From NCBI GenBank assembly GCA_905221615.1, contig CAJNDT010002046.1, forward strand, positions 503,501-567,500: 64,000 bases of DNA, given 5' to 3'. Shown here piece by piece: positions 1 through 9,619 of the stretch. Below the pieces are notes generated by a model. The model was not told the origin of the DNA. It did not search any database and worked only from the letters and a program-made list of their open reading frames with translations. Position numbers and translations under genes: made by a program. Origin of the DNA: Symbiodinium sp. CCMP2592. Lineage: Eukaryota > Sar > Dinophyceae > Suessiales > Symbiodiniaceae. Position 1 is the stretch's first letter. Every line of letters begins with the position of its first letter.

Positions 1-1
1 A

Positions 2-1012
2 GCACAAACTCCGGCCAGCCTCAACAGGATAGATTCCCTTGGCCGGGTCCTGCGTGATCACAGGCAGCCAAGTAAAGTCGGCATTCATCACCATCTCACA
101 CACATTGTGGGGTGGTGCATGAACGGTGGCCAGCTTTTTGGCAGCAAGTTTGGCCGTACGGTCCACAAGTTCATTCTGTGGGCTGTCGTTGTGGGCCTTG
201 ACGTGCCGAATCATGACCGGCACATTCACCACATCTTGTAAGAATCTGGCGACAGTTCTTAGTCGCAGTCCGAAGTCCGACCCCGTGTCCCATTCGCCGC
301 TGGCGCCGCGGCCGGCCGTGGCACAGTCGTAAAAGATGTAGTAGGCAGCCGGGGCAAGGAACGCACGGCTCTGCAGGCACCAAAGCAGGGCAGTCATCAG
401 CGCAGCCTGCTCGGTTTTGAGGGCTGGGGCCTCCTCGAAGACCCATGGGGTTTGCGAATTGCCTTGGACTTGGTCTCCGATAAGGCCAAAGAGAGCCGTC
501 GTACCAGTGGCGACCAAGAAGACGGCGACTGCAAAGCCGCCGACGCACAGTTGATCGTGCCAGGACCCGTCAACGTAGAGGTGCACTTCGAGTGGCATTT
601 CTCGGGCATGACCACAAAGTATGTCGCTCCAGTGCGACAGCCCATTGAGCATCCGCCTGGTGGAGGCAGGCAAGTCAGCGGGCACCTCGAAGTTCATCCA
701 GTCGGGGGGCCATGGTCGAAGCAGTAGCTGCACTCCATTGTACATACAGGGGAGCGGAACCTGCTGCATGTCCAAGCTAAAGGAGGGCGGCGGCAGGGCG
801 TCTTGTAGGCAAAGAGCAGCACAGGGAGTGCCACCTTTCTCAGCATGTCTCCGAGGAGAGCGGCTTCGATTTACCGGCTGTGGTGGCGGCGGTCCCCTAG
901 GGGGGCTCCCCGGTCCAGGCAGAGGTAAAGGTGATCCAAAGCTGGAAGGGGGACGGCCTGGGCTCGAGTCGTCATCATCGAAGCCATCTTCGCTGTCCCA
1001 CCTCCCGGCGCC
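2..1012 (-). CDS. RNase H domain of a non-LTR-like retroelement (partial, runs off the window)
   Basis: Read on the minus strand, this frame is open from a stop at 1013-1015 to the window edge. After a Pro/Ser/Arg-rich linker it shows the RNase HI signature: YVDGSW (first catalytic Asp at 569-571), a Glu in KTEQAALMTALLW, an Asp in FYDCATAG, and VKAHNDSPQNELVDRTAK, which matches the His..Asn-Glu..Asp block. RNase H removes the RNA strand of an RNA:DNA hybrid during retrotransposition. The upstream part of the same element (871-2673) ends in another frame; the two frames overlap and the sense switches near 1000-1010 at a GGAGGTGGG run, so one indel or a frameshift separates them. No reverse transcriptase is visible; it would have to lie beyond base 1. 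The domain call is strong, the element class is inferred. Confidence 0.8.
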
Positions 1013-2673
1013 TCATCCTCGTCAGTCAGGGATTCGATGTTGCGGAGCACAACAGTGAGGACCTCGCCATCAGCAACCCTTATGTTGCCGGAGCTTCCAA
1101 GTCGGGTCCCACCTTGGACCACAACCGTATATCCAGGAACGGCCCTAAGGCGAAGATCCTCGATGTAGGCACCCGGGTTGAAGACACCATGTCGAGCCAC
1201 TGTCCATTCAATCCATCTTCCGATAGGGCGAAGGTCGAAGAACACCACATAGGACTCGTCCTTGTCATAGCGTTCGTGCTGTAGTACAGCGATCATCGAG
1301 TAAATTCGCTGATTTCGATCGTAGAGTCTCTCAGGGCGATCCGTGGGGGCTCGTAGCCAGAAAAGGTCGGCCTCGAGCTCGAAGATGTCCGCGGCAATGT
1401 CCTGTGGCGTACGGCTGTCGCTGCGGCGCATCATGTGGTTGTAGCGCTCCGTCGCAGTCTGAAACTGGACAAATCGGCCCCGTTCAGGCGGTGGGTGGTC
1501 TGTGTCAGGCTGCCATCTGGTGATGTAGCGCTCGGCCAACGGTCCACACCAGCGCGGTCCTGTGCCAGGGGGCAGGATTTGGACGTAGCATCCGTTCCTC
1601 GGTTGGTATTGTCCACCGTGGGCCAGCGGAATGTTGGCCCCTCCAATGTAGATTTCCGCCGCGGTATCAAAGGCCAGCCCCGCCAAGGAGAACAGCTGGT
1701 ACCGGTTCAGCGGGGTGTCGACATACACCGGGAAGATGCCGAGGTCAAAGCTACGTGCATCAAGCAGCACCACTCGGGTCATGGAGAGGGGAAGCCACGC
1801 CGGGACATATATGAATGTGCCATAGTCCTCGTGTGGCTGGGGGACGACCTCAATAATGTCCGTGAGCCAGTCAGTGTCCAGCCCTCGTGCATATTCCAGT
1901 ACCGCCTCGTGGACCCGGTTTTCTGAAAGGGGGAAGGACAGGGCAACATCAAGCGTCTCAGGCTGCATATCAACACTCGTGATCCAAAAGGAAATGTGGT
2001 GTGCCTGGATCTCGCCATCATCGGGATTGACCAGAGCCTGCCATGCTTCCTCCTCAGCAAGGTCAACCGGCGCGGGAGGAGCCGGCTCAACAGTAGGTGG
2101 CCTGTCCGGGTAGACCTCGGGTGGTGCTCGGCCGCCACTTTCAAGTCGAGTCCCAGTGTGCCCAGCAAGGGCATTTGCGAGCTGCTCCCGTCGCATCAAC
2201 TGCCCAGTCGCCCACAGCTCGATGTCGCTAGGGTGCCTCCAAGCATCACTGGCAGCAACCCTGGTAGGGGAACCCGTGGGCATTGCTGCTCCTTTGCCAA
2301 TCACAGCTGCAACCATCAGGAGTTGCAGGCAGGGCGGCGGTGTTTTGGCAAAGGGCCGCGACCACCGAGCCTGGCTGCCAATAACAAGCAAGAGCACTGC
2401 CAGGCTGAGCCCACGTAGTGTATGCGCAAGCCCAATCGCCATAGAGCTTATCGGAGGGGCCCATTCTAGTAGAAAGCCTCGGAGCCAGGCCAGGATGCCC
2501 TCAATCATGCCCACAAAGGAGGGAAGGATTGCAATGTTCTCGGTTGGCAACACCGCTGCCTTATAGTCCGAAACCTCAAAATGGAGGAGGGGGATCGCAG
2601 TGTCAAAAACAGTGGACATACCGAAAAAGCCACTTTCCTTGGCCCGCCCAATTTCAAATGGGGCCAACGTCAT
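871..2673 (-). CDS. Middle ORF of the same retroelement, function unknown
   Basis: A 600-aa open frame starting at the Met at 2673 (MTLAPFEIG). The same frame stays open further upstream, but there it only shadows the preceding ORF. The N-terminal ~150 residues have several hydrophobic stretches (around FVGMIEGILAWL and LSLAVLLLVIG). The centre and C-terminus form a long globular-looking region with no domain I recognise (for example PAWLPLSMTRVVLLDARSF and VVFFDLRPIGRW). It lies 47 nt downstream of the Gag-like ORF and runs, through an apparent frame change near 1005, into the RNase H region, so it is best read as the N-terminal part of the element's second polyprotein. I do not assign a function. 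An old single-base indel is as likely as programmed frameshifting. Confidence 0.65.
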   Translation of the reverse strand: MTLAPFEIGRAKESGFFGMSTVFDTAIPLLHFEVSDYKAAVLPTENIAILPSFVGMIEGILAWLRGFLLEWAPPISSMAIGLAHTLRGLSLAVLLLVIGSQARWSRPFAKTPPPCLQLLMVAAVIGKGAAMPTGSPTRVAASDAWRHPSDIELWATGQLMRREQLANALAGHTGTRLESGGRAPPEVYPDRPPTVEPAPPAPVDLAEEEAWQALVNPDDGEIQAHHISFWITSVDMQPETLDVALSFPLSENRVHEAVLEYARGLDTDWLTDIIEVVPQPHEDYGTFIYVPAWLPLSMTRVVLLDARSFDLGIFPVYVDTPLNRYQLFSLAGLAFDTAAEIYIGGANIPLAHGGQYQPRNGCYVQILPPGTGPRWCGPLAERYITRWQPDTDHPPPERGRFVQFQTATERYNHMMRRSDSRTPQDIAADIFELEADLFWLRAPTDRPERLYDRNQRIYSMIAVLQHERYDKDESYVVFFDLRPIGRWIEWTVARHGVFNPGAYIEDLRLRAVPGYTVVVQGGTRLGSSGNIRVADGEVLTVVLRNIESLTDEDEAPGGGTAKMASMMTTRAQAVPLPALDHLYLCLDRGAPLGDRRHHSR

Positions 2674-2720
2674 ATCAAGAGGGCCTGGCTCTCCCTGAGC
2701 CGGCACCACGTGTTGACACT

Positions 2721-3848
2721 TCACTCCTCCCCTCGCGGCTCTGTACGGCCATCGGCCAAGCCACCGATCATGTCCTCCTCTTCGTCGGAGTCCGGCACCT
2801 CGAGGCTCTTGTTCAGCTCCTCCGCTCGGGCCGCCTCCAGCTTCTCGGCCAGGGAGGTTGTGCCTGTAGGTGGCACGACCTGCTCTTTGCCCCGATCTTT
2901 GATGCCCATTCTCCTGGCCGTTCGGGGTCGAGAAACCGAGGAGCCTCGCACCAAGTGAGCATTGCGGGTTGACGGGGAGGTCACATATGGGTCCAAAAGA
3001 ACCCCCGCCCCAGAGTAGTTGCCGTCGGCCGTGGTCTCCGCGTTGTGCTCCGGTGTCGACACATCCATGCGCGTAGGCCGGGGCGGCGTGGAGACTTCGG
3101 CCTTGGGTGGCTTCCGTACCGGAGTCGTAGGGGTCCTCGATCGCCTCTGGTATGACGCAATCAGGCGGAGCATTTCCTCCTTCCGTGCCGAGCCCAGCCT
3201 GGAGCCGCCCACAAGTGCACCAGCCAGCAAGGTGGAGAGGTCGTCGTCCGACTCGGCCGTCTCGCCCAGCAACTTCCCCCAAGCCGCGTCGGCCTCTTGG
3301 TCTCCGGGCTTCTGTGCAGCCGGCTTGCGGGTAATCTTGCCAGTGACGAGGGTCTGCTGGAGCTCGGCCAGCGCCTCGTCGCGAACCAGCTGCTGCTCCT
3401 CGATCTCCTCCTTCTGCTTCTGTGTCATCTCGACATACTTTGCCCGTTCGCGGACGAAAGCTTGCTTCATCTCGGCCTGAAAGGCCGTCCACTTCGCATC
3501 GAGAGACTCGAGCTCTTCGCTCCCTTTGCGGATCCTGACCTCCGCACGCCGGACCCCATTCACCATCTTCTGCACAGCCTTCACCATGTCCATCTTGTCC
3601 ACAGCGCCAGCCTCGATAGTTTCCACCTCGGCCGGTCCGCGGGACCCGCTGGATTTCTCCTTCGGCTTGGCAGACATGCGGTCGAAGGAGGGGAAATTGA
3701 CCGCATCCGGCTTGGGTTCGCGGTCTTTGCGTGGCTGGCCGCCCTTGTTCTTGCCATTGGCCTTGGATCGCCAGGCATCCGGCTGCCAGGAACCATAATC
3801 CTCGTAGGACTCGGTCCATGCCGCGTTCTTGTCCCTGCCACGTCCCAT
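2721..3848 (-). CDS. Gag/ORF1-like protein of the retroelement
   Basis: A 375-aa ORF read from the Met at 3848 (MGRGRDKNAAW). The frame is open further upstream, but that stretch translates 5' leader and TA microsatellite, so I choose this internal start. It is highly charged. A tract rich in Gly, Lys and Trp at the N-terminus (ESYEDYGSWQPDAWR) is followed by a predicted coiled coil of about 90 residues (EELESLDAKW through RERAKYVEMTQKQKEEIEEQ to DEALAELQQTLV). An acidic and Ser/Thr/Pro-rich C-terminal half ends DSDEEEDMIGG...EPRGEE. Coiled-coil, basic ORF1 proteins of non-LTR elements bind the element RNA; that role is inferred from position and composition. No CCHC knuckle is present. Confidence 0.65.
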   Translation of the reverse strand: MGRGRDKNAAWTESYEDYGSWQPDAWRSKANGKNKGGQPRKDREPKPDAVNFPSFDRMSAKPKEKSSGSRGPAEVETIEAGAVDKMDMVKAVQKMVNGVRRAEVRIRKGSEELESLDAKWTAFQAEMKQAFVRERAKYVEMTQKQKEEIEEQQLVRDEALAELQQTLVTGKITRKPAAQKPGDQEADAAWGKLLGETAESDDDLSTLLAGALVGGSRLGSARKEEMLRLIASYQRRSRTPTTPVRKPPKAEVSTPPRPTRMDVSTPEHNAETTADGNYSGAGVLLDPYVTSPSTRNAHLVRGSSVSRPRTARRMGIKDRGKEQVVPPTGTTSLAEKLEAARAEELNKSLEVPDSDEEEDMIGGLADGRTEPRGEE

Positions 3849-4091
3849 CAACTCCCTATAGGCAGGAGCACTGTGGTGTCGTTGCAGGAGGCGAGCAGCC
3901 TTGAGTGGGCCAGCACGACCAGAGGCCCTCGCGGTCCAAATGCGGCGCCTTGCCGCCGAACGCCGCTTGCGCAGCCGCCTATGCCACGGAGGCGAAGCAG
4001 CGATCGCAATGGCTCGCACGTGCCTAGCTGTTCGGCACTGGGGTGCACCGGCAATGAGCACTGATCGTACAGTGCCCTCGATCCGAGACCC

Positions 4092-4160
<69 letters not shown>

Positions 4161-4170
4161 ATATACTAAT
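4092..4170. repeat. (TA)n microsatellite
   Basis: About 75 bp of TA/ATGTATAT dinucleotide repeat immediately upstream of the retroelement's 5' leader, decaying to 4200 into ATACAT/ACAC. It gives spurious Tyr/Ile-rich reading frames on both strands. It may mark the insertion target of the minus-strand element. Confidence 0.95.
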
Positions 4171-4199
4171 ATATGCATACATACCACTACATACACACA

Positions 4200-4778
4200 T
4201 ACATATGCACACATATGATGTAGTCTATGCATACATGTTTGTGTGTTCCTGACTGAATACGTACACATATAAATATACATAGAACGGTAGACAGGTAGAA
4301 GGAGATACAGCGTGGCGCAGCGAAGATACCCAAATATTCTTAGGTATAAGAATTAGACACAGCATCATAACAGATCTGAACAACCTGGGAACCGGTGACC
4401 CCATTGTAGTGCTTAGCCATCAACTTTTGCAGGCTGGCCTTCTGGGCTTGCCAGCCACCATCTCTTGTCAGAGTTTCGGGTGCCTAGGAACTCGTCAGCC
4501 TTTTTAGGGTTTAGCGTTTGGCACAATACCGTATGGTGTTTTGTAGGGGTTGGGGCCACGCAGTTTTGAAGTTTCAGGTTGAAGGTGCAACATCCATCTT
4601 TAAGAGGGTTTGGCCGTTTTGTCGGGGGCATCTTGTCGGGTTTAGGGTTTGCCAGTGGTTTGCCATCCATGATCTCTTTTGTTGTTTTGGTCTGCCACAT
4701 AGTATTTCTTTTGACGATTTTAGGTTTACCCCTCATCATTCCTTGCTTGTGTTGAGGGTTTCAGGCTCCAACGGGCTG
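4200..4778. other. Non-coding, TTTAGGG-like and GGTTTAGG-rich stretch
   Basis: No gene is supported. The sequence is T/G-rich on the plus strand with degenerate GGTTT and TTTAGGGTTT pieces (for example near 4504 and 4640), of the type seen again right of the transposon-like element at 6330-6960. Confidence 0.5.
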
Positions 4779-4892
4779 GAGGTCAAAATTGCGGTGAGAA
4801 GGGTCAGATTGGGTTTTGAGGGTTTTGGGTTTTGATTGAGGGTCAGATTTTTGGCCAGGGGTTCTGATTGTGTCAGAGAGGGGTCAGATTGC
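4779..4892 (-). repeat. Left terminal array of GGGTCAGATTGGG motif
   Basis: About four degenerate copies of the motif in one orientation, spaced about 20-40 nt: GGTCAAAATTG at 4781, GGGTCAGATTGGG at 4801, GGGTCAGATTT at 4840 and GGGTCAGATTGCG at 4880. They are the reverse complement of the array at 6150-6308. Confidence 0.75.
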
Positions 4893-4990
4893 GTGGCGCG
4901 GGGTCTATTCGGATTTGTGTATTTTACTGTGTTTCTCGGTAGCCACGACGTATGCAATAAAGGAAAATCAGTCCACGGACGCCACCTACA

Positions 4991-6058
4991 GAAGAGGAGC
5001 AGGAGCGAGGCGTGTTCACGAAGGCCCAAGTCGCCGAGGCGCGAGTCTACATGCGGGATACACACAATGGCGAACGTTCAGCTGCAGCGCTCCTTCAGCA
5101 CCTCGTGAGCCAGCGCTTCGGAGAGGCAGAACTCCCTAGCACGACGCAGCTAAGCGACTGGATGCACAACGAACGCAAGCGTGGCAAGGCTCGCGCCAAT
5201 CCTGCTCTACCTCAAGACGACGCACGTGGCAGAGTCCAGCCTACCCAGCGTGCGCGGGAAGATTGGCCGCAGGAGCTGCCCGAGGAGATCGCCGGGCGTC
5301 ACCTCCTCCAGCCTCAGATTGTCTCTGCCGGGGACGTTTTCGTGCCATTCCGTTCCCAAGGCATGTACGAGGTGCTCGTGCGCTACAGCTGCTAGGAACG
5401 CGAGGTGCGTCTGGGCGTGGACACCAAGATGAAGGTGCTAGAACGCGGCCATGGCGTCGCCACCCTCAACATTCTCGTGAAGGACGAGCTGCGGAACAAC
5501 ACCCTCACGCACGGCAACGGCAAGCGTGTGCAGGGCCGAGCGTGCTGCATGGCAGCGACAGCTGGAGGCACTAGGAGGGAAAGGCCACATCGCAGAGGCT
5601 TTGCAGACATCCGTCTCATTGCCATGGAGAGGTGCTTGCACGTGCTGCTTGCAGCACCGGCCTCAAGTTTGCCCTCGTGCACAAGTCCACCCCTACTCTC
5701 GTGATGCACACACCTTGCGAGCATCGTGGAGGGCCACATCCTGACGATGCCTCGCACTCTCGAGAGCACGCCGTCGCCTACACTGGACCCCGTAGCGGCG
5801 AAGCGAGGCCTCCAGCTATTGCAAGCGGATCCTTCGGAGGTGCAGGACTTGCTCCTACAAGCAGGAATCCTCGTCGCCGGCGTCAATGGGCCGTCCCTGA
5901 GTCTGGCTGCAGTCAACCGCCACTTCGACGACATCGTTTACGTGTGGCGCAAGACCGGACCAGGAGTTCCGGATCTGTGCTGTTGCCGTGTCTACAGTTT
6001 GCACGCCGGCGGCGACGGCGCTAGCTTAACGCTGCCGAGGCACACATCTTTCAATTAA
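4991..6058 (+). pseudogene. Transposase-like coding remnant, copy 1 (possibly MULE-like)
   Basis: Coding sense is spread over several frames. 5012-5395 reads MFTKAQVAEARVYMRDTHNG, then LPSTTQLSDWMHNERKRGKA, a DNA-binding-like N-terminal region. From 5405 the frame changes to LGVDTKMKVLERGHGVATLN. At about 5540 comes AAWQRQLEALGGKGHIAEAL. From 5726 to 6058 it reads LQADPSEVQDLLLQAGILV and DIVYVWRKTGPGVPDLCCCR. Frame changes and internal stops show it is broken. The AWQRQLEAL and DIVYVWRKTGPGVPDLC blocks recur at 62.1-62.65 kb, so this is a dispersed family. Assignment to MULE-type transposases rests only on general layout and the terminal inverted arrays; it is a weak inference. Confidence 0.55.
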
Positions 6059-6149
6059 CACGCCCTGCTTGTGTCTGTAGCCTCAAGTGCTTACTCCTTG
6101 AGTCTCCTATCGTATGCAGACCTCGAATTGCGACAGGGGGCCGGACTTT

Positions 6150-6308
6150 ACCCCAATCTGACCTTTCAGGCCTCTCCGAGGCCCCCGCCCCCAATCTGAC
6201 CTCACCGGTCAATCTGAGCGCCCCCAATCTGACCCCCCCGACCGCCCCCAGTCTCACACCCCGCCGGCCCAATTTGACCCCCCGTCGACTCACCCCAATC
6301 TGACCCCC
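6150..6308 (+). repeat. Right terminal array of CCCCAATCTGACC motif
   Basis: About seven copies, four close and three degenerate, of CCCCAATCTGACC separated by C-rich spacers, inverted relative to the array at 4779-4892. The same motif appears twice at 63499-63549 and once at about 14168. Confidence 0.8.
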
Positions 6309-8870
6309 CAAACGGCTTGCTGAAACCCGCAACCAAAAAAAAATCGGTTTAGGGTTAAATCCTTGGCACCAGTCATATATTTTTCGTTTGTTGTGTTGCC
6401 ACCCACCATTCTCTGTCGAATCGACCTGGTGGGGATAAGGGCTTCCTGGACCCACTCAGTCTGAAGGTTTAAGGTTTGCGACCCTGTTTAGTGTTCAGGG
6501 AGCTTCCGGCTTGCCAATGTTTGCCACGTATCGTCGTTTTTGGGCTGCAGGTTTGTGCCTCGCCAGGGTTGGGGTTATGGGAACCTAGGAACCGGCCTCA
6601 GGGAGTGGAGTTTGGAACCCATCATCTCCCTAAAGGGCTTCTTAATTCAAGGTCCAACGCTTCCTCTTAGGGTTTGGGCTTTCTGGCAACCCGTCACCTT
6701 GTTCGTGATTTATGTCATGTTTCCGAACCAGTCATCCCTTGTAGGATTTCGGGTTGGCCACTCCGTACCTCCTATCTCCAGAACCATTCACATGGGTTTT
6801 CGGAACATGTTGTCTTCAAGTTTCGGGTTTGCAATTTATCATAGCCCCTTCTTTTTGTGGTTGTTAGGGATCCAATGGGTGTTTGCGAGGCCGCTCACGT
6901 TTTCTGCTGGGTTTGTCGCCCTCCATCTACTGTTTAGAGAACCTTATTCGAACACCCCACAAAGAGAAGCCGGGTCACTCCAAATCGCGGTATCCATATA
7001 CCTAGATATCCGTTTTGCGATCTCTAAAAAATCCCCTGCGACATGGTATTCGCTTGTTTCAGGAGCTGGGGGCACCGAAGCCGTGCCCTCCGTACCCGTA
7101 CACCGTCAAGATCGTCGAGGCAGGACCCGTGCCGTTGGATGCCGTTTGCAGACGCAGATAAGCAGGCTCTTCTGAAAGAGAACGAAGATGATGCTCTGTC
7201 GCTGCCCCGGATTTCAGAAGCGAGTTGTGCTATGTACAGCATCGCCTTCGCCATCGCGCACAGGGCCAAGATGAATCGATGAGCAGCGATGAGCCGTCCG
7301 AGTTCAGCATTTAGCTGTTGTTTCCAAGACTGCGACGCAGGATAAGCCCAGCGATCACTCAGCTTTGTTGCCTGCTGGTGATTGCACAAGCTCTTCAGAA
7401 TACATGATTCCGCAGCCGACCAAAGAGACACTGCGGGCGTGCCCGACAAACCCTAACCCACAGAGATAGTAGCTGCCAGTTGCACAGTAGACTGTTTTGG
7501 AAGTCCTTGCAACATCTAGCATTCTTATCGTGCATGTTTGGGATCCATCTGTGATTACGCAGTTCCCGACTGATACGCTGTGCGGAACATGTGCGCATGT
7601 CCTTCCTGCAGCATGTGGCCACGCTGCGTGGCTCCCTACAATGGCCGCCGGCCGGGAAGGACGGCGTCGACGCACGCCGGAGCAAAGCCCTAAAAGGCTC
7701 AGGCATAAGACTTTCAGAGCTGTTGCAAGGCATCTCGGCCGCTGTCGCCAAGCTTCGTGGCGCAGTCGCCCGCGGCAAAGGCGGAGGCGTGAGGATGCGT
7801 GAGATGGCGTGAGGATGCGTGAGGGTTTCCGGAGCTGTTGTGCCGCGAGTCAGGCCCCTCAAGCGAAGCTCGCGTGCATCTCGCTGCAAAGTCGGCTGCA
7901 GACTTCCTCATCTCGGCCGAAGTTCTGTGGCTGGGACAGCATGGGACAGCGACAGACATCCCGAGAACAACATTCCTTGTCCAGTGCCACGAAGGCCGCA
8001 GCTGGAGCCACGGCAGCTGGCCTTGACTGCCTGGTCCTTGGTCCGGCTCGCGACGACGGGTCGGGATACCGACGAAGTGAGGTCCTCAGTCCGCACGTGT
8101 CCTCAAGTGCCGTGCCGAGATTCCCTGAGCATGTCCTCCATCGCATCGCGAGGCATGGGGGCCTCGCAGCACACTGACGGAGTCGCTTCGGCAGAGGCTG
8201 GAGGAGTTCGGCCCCCACGAGCGGCTCGGCGAGCAGTTCCGTCGTTGAGCAGGATTCTTCTTTTGTGTTTTGTGTGATTTTGTGTGGTGCAGGTTGTCCA
8301 TGATGCTTTGGGCCTTTGCGGCTGGCCCCGCCGGGAAGGCATGGCCCGGGTTAGCCTTTCGCGGCTTTCGCTCGCACCAGTCTGCCCAGGCTTCCCAGAG
8401 TGGATGCGGTACTTTCCTGGAAGGTGAGAGGCGCAAGGACAGGACAGGGAAAAGCAATGCTAAGCCAGTTGCAATCTGTGGCAATGCTGATTAAAATCAA
8501 CTGCAATGGAAGGAGTTGGCAGAGATGCTGGCGCCTGAAGCTTTGAGAAAAAGTGGTTGCAGCCAGCCTTCCTTTTCAAATGTCGTTTTGTGTATACAGG
8601 CGGACAGGGCTAGGACTAAGACTTTGTTCTTCGAGCCCGCATGTCATGCTGAAGAAGCGTGCGGGCGAAGTTGTACTCAGGAAAGCTTGGTGAAGCCTCC
8701 TTCATGAGCATCAGCAATTCGCTCGGAGCTCAGCTCCGGACCGGCAGAGACGCACACGGCAGAAGAGCAATCCAAAATGATCCGAAGAGAGAGAGGCACG
8801 GTGATCGCTCGAACGCTTAGGCTTTGGGCATGCACAACCCTCCGTGTGCTTCCGGCTTTGCCTGGCCTCT
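6309..8870. other. Gene-poor stretch
   Basis: 6330-6960 is T-rich with scattered GGTTTAGG/AGGGTTT pieces and no coding sense. Short plus-strand open stretches at 7070-7280 and 7591-7812 have plausible composition but no recognised domain and no clear splice partners. 7790-7825 holds a small tandem repeat of GTGAGGATGCGTGAG. I see no supported gene. Confidence 0.4.
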
Positions 8871-9420
8871 GCATGGCAGCAGCGACGCGCACCGCCACGG
8901 CAGACATCTCCGAGCTCTCCCCGCAATCACTTTCTAACGTCGCTTGGGCGTTGGCGCTCTCGGTGCTCTCCGACTCCGATGCGCAGCGGACGGCCTTCGA
9001 CCGTGCGATGATCCTCGGATGGATCTTTGTTACAGTCGCACTTCGGTATCGCCGGGCAGTGAAGCAGGTCAGTGGCTGCCGAGACAGCCCTACGCCGTGG
9101 ACGCCTCGCCGATAACGTGCAGTTGTGCTCAGCGCCCATTTTCGCTGCTCAGGTACCGCGGAGTTTCGACCGGCAGAGCTAGTTGCTCTCTCCTGGGCTC
9201 TGGCAACCAGCCAGGCTGCCCGAAGTCCGAACTCTCTCTCTCTCTCTCCCGCTCTCTGTGTTTGTCTGTGGCTGTTTATGAGGCTTCTGACTCCTGGCTG
9301 TCACGAGGCCCGCTTTTCCTCTCAAGCGGCATGGCGAAAAATGAGTGAACTGCTCGACTGCATGTCAGATGCCACTGAGCAGCGCAGAGACGTGGCCTTG
9401 TCGGCGGTGGAAGTGGGCTT
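8871..9420 (+). CDS. OPR/RAP-type helical-repeat RNA-binding protein (exons, partial)
   Basis: Three short exon-like pieces carry the helical-repeat signature PQ-LSN-AWALA. 8872-9020 reads DISELSPQSLSNVAWALALS. 9151-9230, after an acceptor-like CTGCTCAG, reads EFRPAELVALSWALATSQAA. 9331-9420, after a CTCAAG acceptor-like site, reads AAWRKMSELLDCMSDATEQR. Repeats of this kind occur in octotricopeptide and FASTK/RAP-like proteins that bind organellar RNAs; many algae have large families acting in plastids or mitochondria. Exon ends are uncertain, no RAP domain or targeting peptide is visible, and the protein must continue elsewhere or be a fragment. Confidence 0.5.
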
Positions 9421-9619
9421 CTCAGCAAGAAGGCATGGCACAGACACTAGATTAGATAGAAGGCGACAGCCTGAGGCCACCCTGGCCAACACTCCGAATT
9501 CGCGACAAGGACCGGCTTGGTATCGTGATGCTCGACCCATGGCTGTGCCCTTGGCAATCAAGCTCTTGAAGGAGTGCCGCTGCTGGCGCAAGCTGCTTGG
9601 GCGGCTTGTCTGATATTCG

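Larger units (their letters stand above)
4779..6308 (+). mobile_element. Decayed DNA-transposon-like element with inverted terminal motif arrays, copy 1
   Basis: The left end carries about four copies of GGGTCAGATTGGG or close variants (4779, 4801, 4840, 4880). The right end carries about seven copies of the reverse complement CCCCAATCTGACC (6151, 6189, 6208, 6222, 6246, 6266, 6292). Between them is a broken plus-strand coding region (4991-6058). Terminal inverted arrays around a transposase-like gene fit a class II element. I could not define exact ends or a target duplication. A related coding remnant with the same right-end motif lies at 62.0-63.55 kb. Confidence 0.6.

Noticed and set aside
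2674-3819. N-terminal half of the 982-codon minus-strand frame ending at 871
   Set aside because: It overlaps the Gag-like ORF out of frame and is low-complexity Gly/Arg/Ala sequence, a shadow of it.
3849-4280. Upstream extension of the Gag-like ORF through Tyr/Ile-rich sequence
   Set aside because: It translates the (TA)n microsatellite and 5' leader; the Met at 3848 gives a better start.
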